Source: Maledivibacter halophilus (GTDB lineage: Bacteria > Bacillota > Clostridia > Peptostreptococcales > Caminicellaceae). From it: a stretch of 64,000 nucleotides of DNA. Below are positions 63,861 to 64,000 of the stretch, piece by piece. The position numbers and the translations under genes were made by a program. Location: positions 309,400 through 373,399 of the forward strand of contig NZ_FUZT01000003.1 in NCBI RefSeq assembly GCF_900167445.1, in the 5' to 3' direction. The first letter of the stretch is position 1. The number at the start of each line of letters is the position of its first letter. The notes under the pieces are model-generated. The model ran no database searches. It saw nothing but the letters and a program-made list of their open reading frames with translations, and was not told the DNA's origin.

Positions 63861-64000
63861 TTATTCACTACTGATTAATATTTCTTCCGCATCCTTTAGT
63901 ATTTCTTCGTTTAGTCCCATAAGTCTCGATATGTTTATGGCGTCCTTTGGCACTTCCTTTATGTCTTTGATTTCCCTTAGTCTATAATCCATATAGTAAT
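63861..64000 (-). CDS. MutS-like ATPase of the lysine cluster (C-terminal end only)
   Basis: About 45 C-terminal residues are visible (YYMDYRLREIKDIKEVPKDA, then INISRLMGLNEEILKDAEEI) before the stop at 63861-63863; the rest is beyond the right edge. The pattern fits the end of a MutS domain V protein that precedes kamD in lysine fermentation clusters (kamB/kamC region) and is suspected to help reactivate the cobalamin enzyme. The short fragment limits certainty. Confidence 0.65.
   Translation of the reverse strand, partial: YYMDYRLREIKDIKEVPKDAINISRLMGLNEEILKDAEEILISSE

Overview
The window is low-GC DNA from a Gram-positive anaerobe of the Clostridia. S-layer (SLH) proteins, lysine 5,6-aminomutase and Firmicute-type phage genes point to an amino-acid-fermenting lineage, probably Tissierellales-like; the family-level placement is inference. 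Almost every gene lies on the minus strand, so the window reads right to left. The only convincing plus-strand gene is at 60454-61467.

Region A (1 to about 31.4 kb, possibly to 34.9 kb) is most of a siphovirus-type prophage. In order of transcription it holds: a structured leader and small sigma-like first gene (31.4 kb); a replication/recombination block (Cas4-like DUF2800 nuclease, DUF2815 ssDNA-binding-like protein, family A DNA polymerase, antirepressor, deoxyribosyltransferase-like protein, P4-type primase-helicase, VRR-NUC nuclease, and a SNF2 helicase broken by a 5-bp duplication in its Walker A motif); a DUF1492/ArpU-like late regulator; HNH endonuclease and a candidate cos site; an orphan adenine methyltransferase; an accessory cassette (amidoligase paralogue, small protein, amidoligase, gamma-glutamylcyclotransferase); then packaging, HK97-type head, connector and tail genes, running off the left edge in a tail gene. 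Lysis genes, integrase and att sites are not in the window.

Region B (31.4-35.0 kb) is a boundary zone: operator-like palindromes, strong terminators, an ImmA/IrrE metallopeptidase with a C-terminal HTH, and two unassigned small genes.

Region C (35.0-61.5 kb) is cell-envelope DNA: an Ala/Asp-rich secreted protein, two large acidic SLH paralogues with long untranslated leaders, CTP synthase pyrG behind a two-hairpin leader, and an apparent five- to six-gene operon (Ig-like/SbsA protein, 2094-residue TIG/IPT protein, secreted beta-module protein, SLH protein, CtpA-like S41 protease). A plus-strand coiled-coil acidic secreted protein is divergent from it. Region D (61.5-64 kb) is the 3' part of a lysine fermentation cluster: MutS-like ATPase end, kamD, kamE.

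The most unusual material is the phage cassette at 16.3-18.8 kb. A predicted peptide-bond-forming amidoligase sits beside a shortened paralogue lacking its catalytic motifs and a gamma-glutamyl-processing enzyme. Both amidoligase-family genes are preceded by hairpins that bury the ribosome binding site and share a nearly identical loop, although the stems differ. A third, unrelated hairpin of the same kind masks the ribosome binding site of the first early gene.
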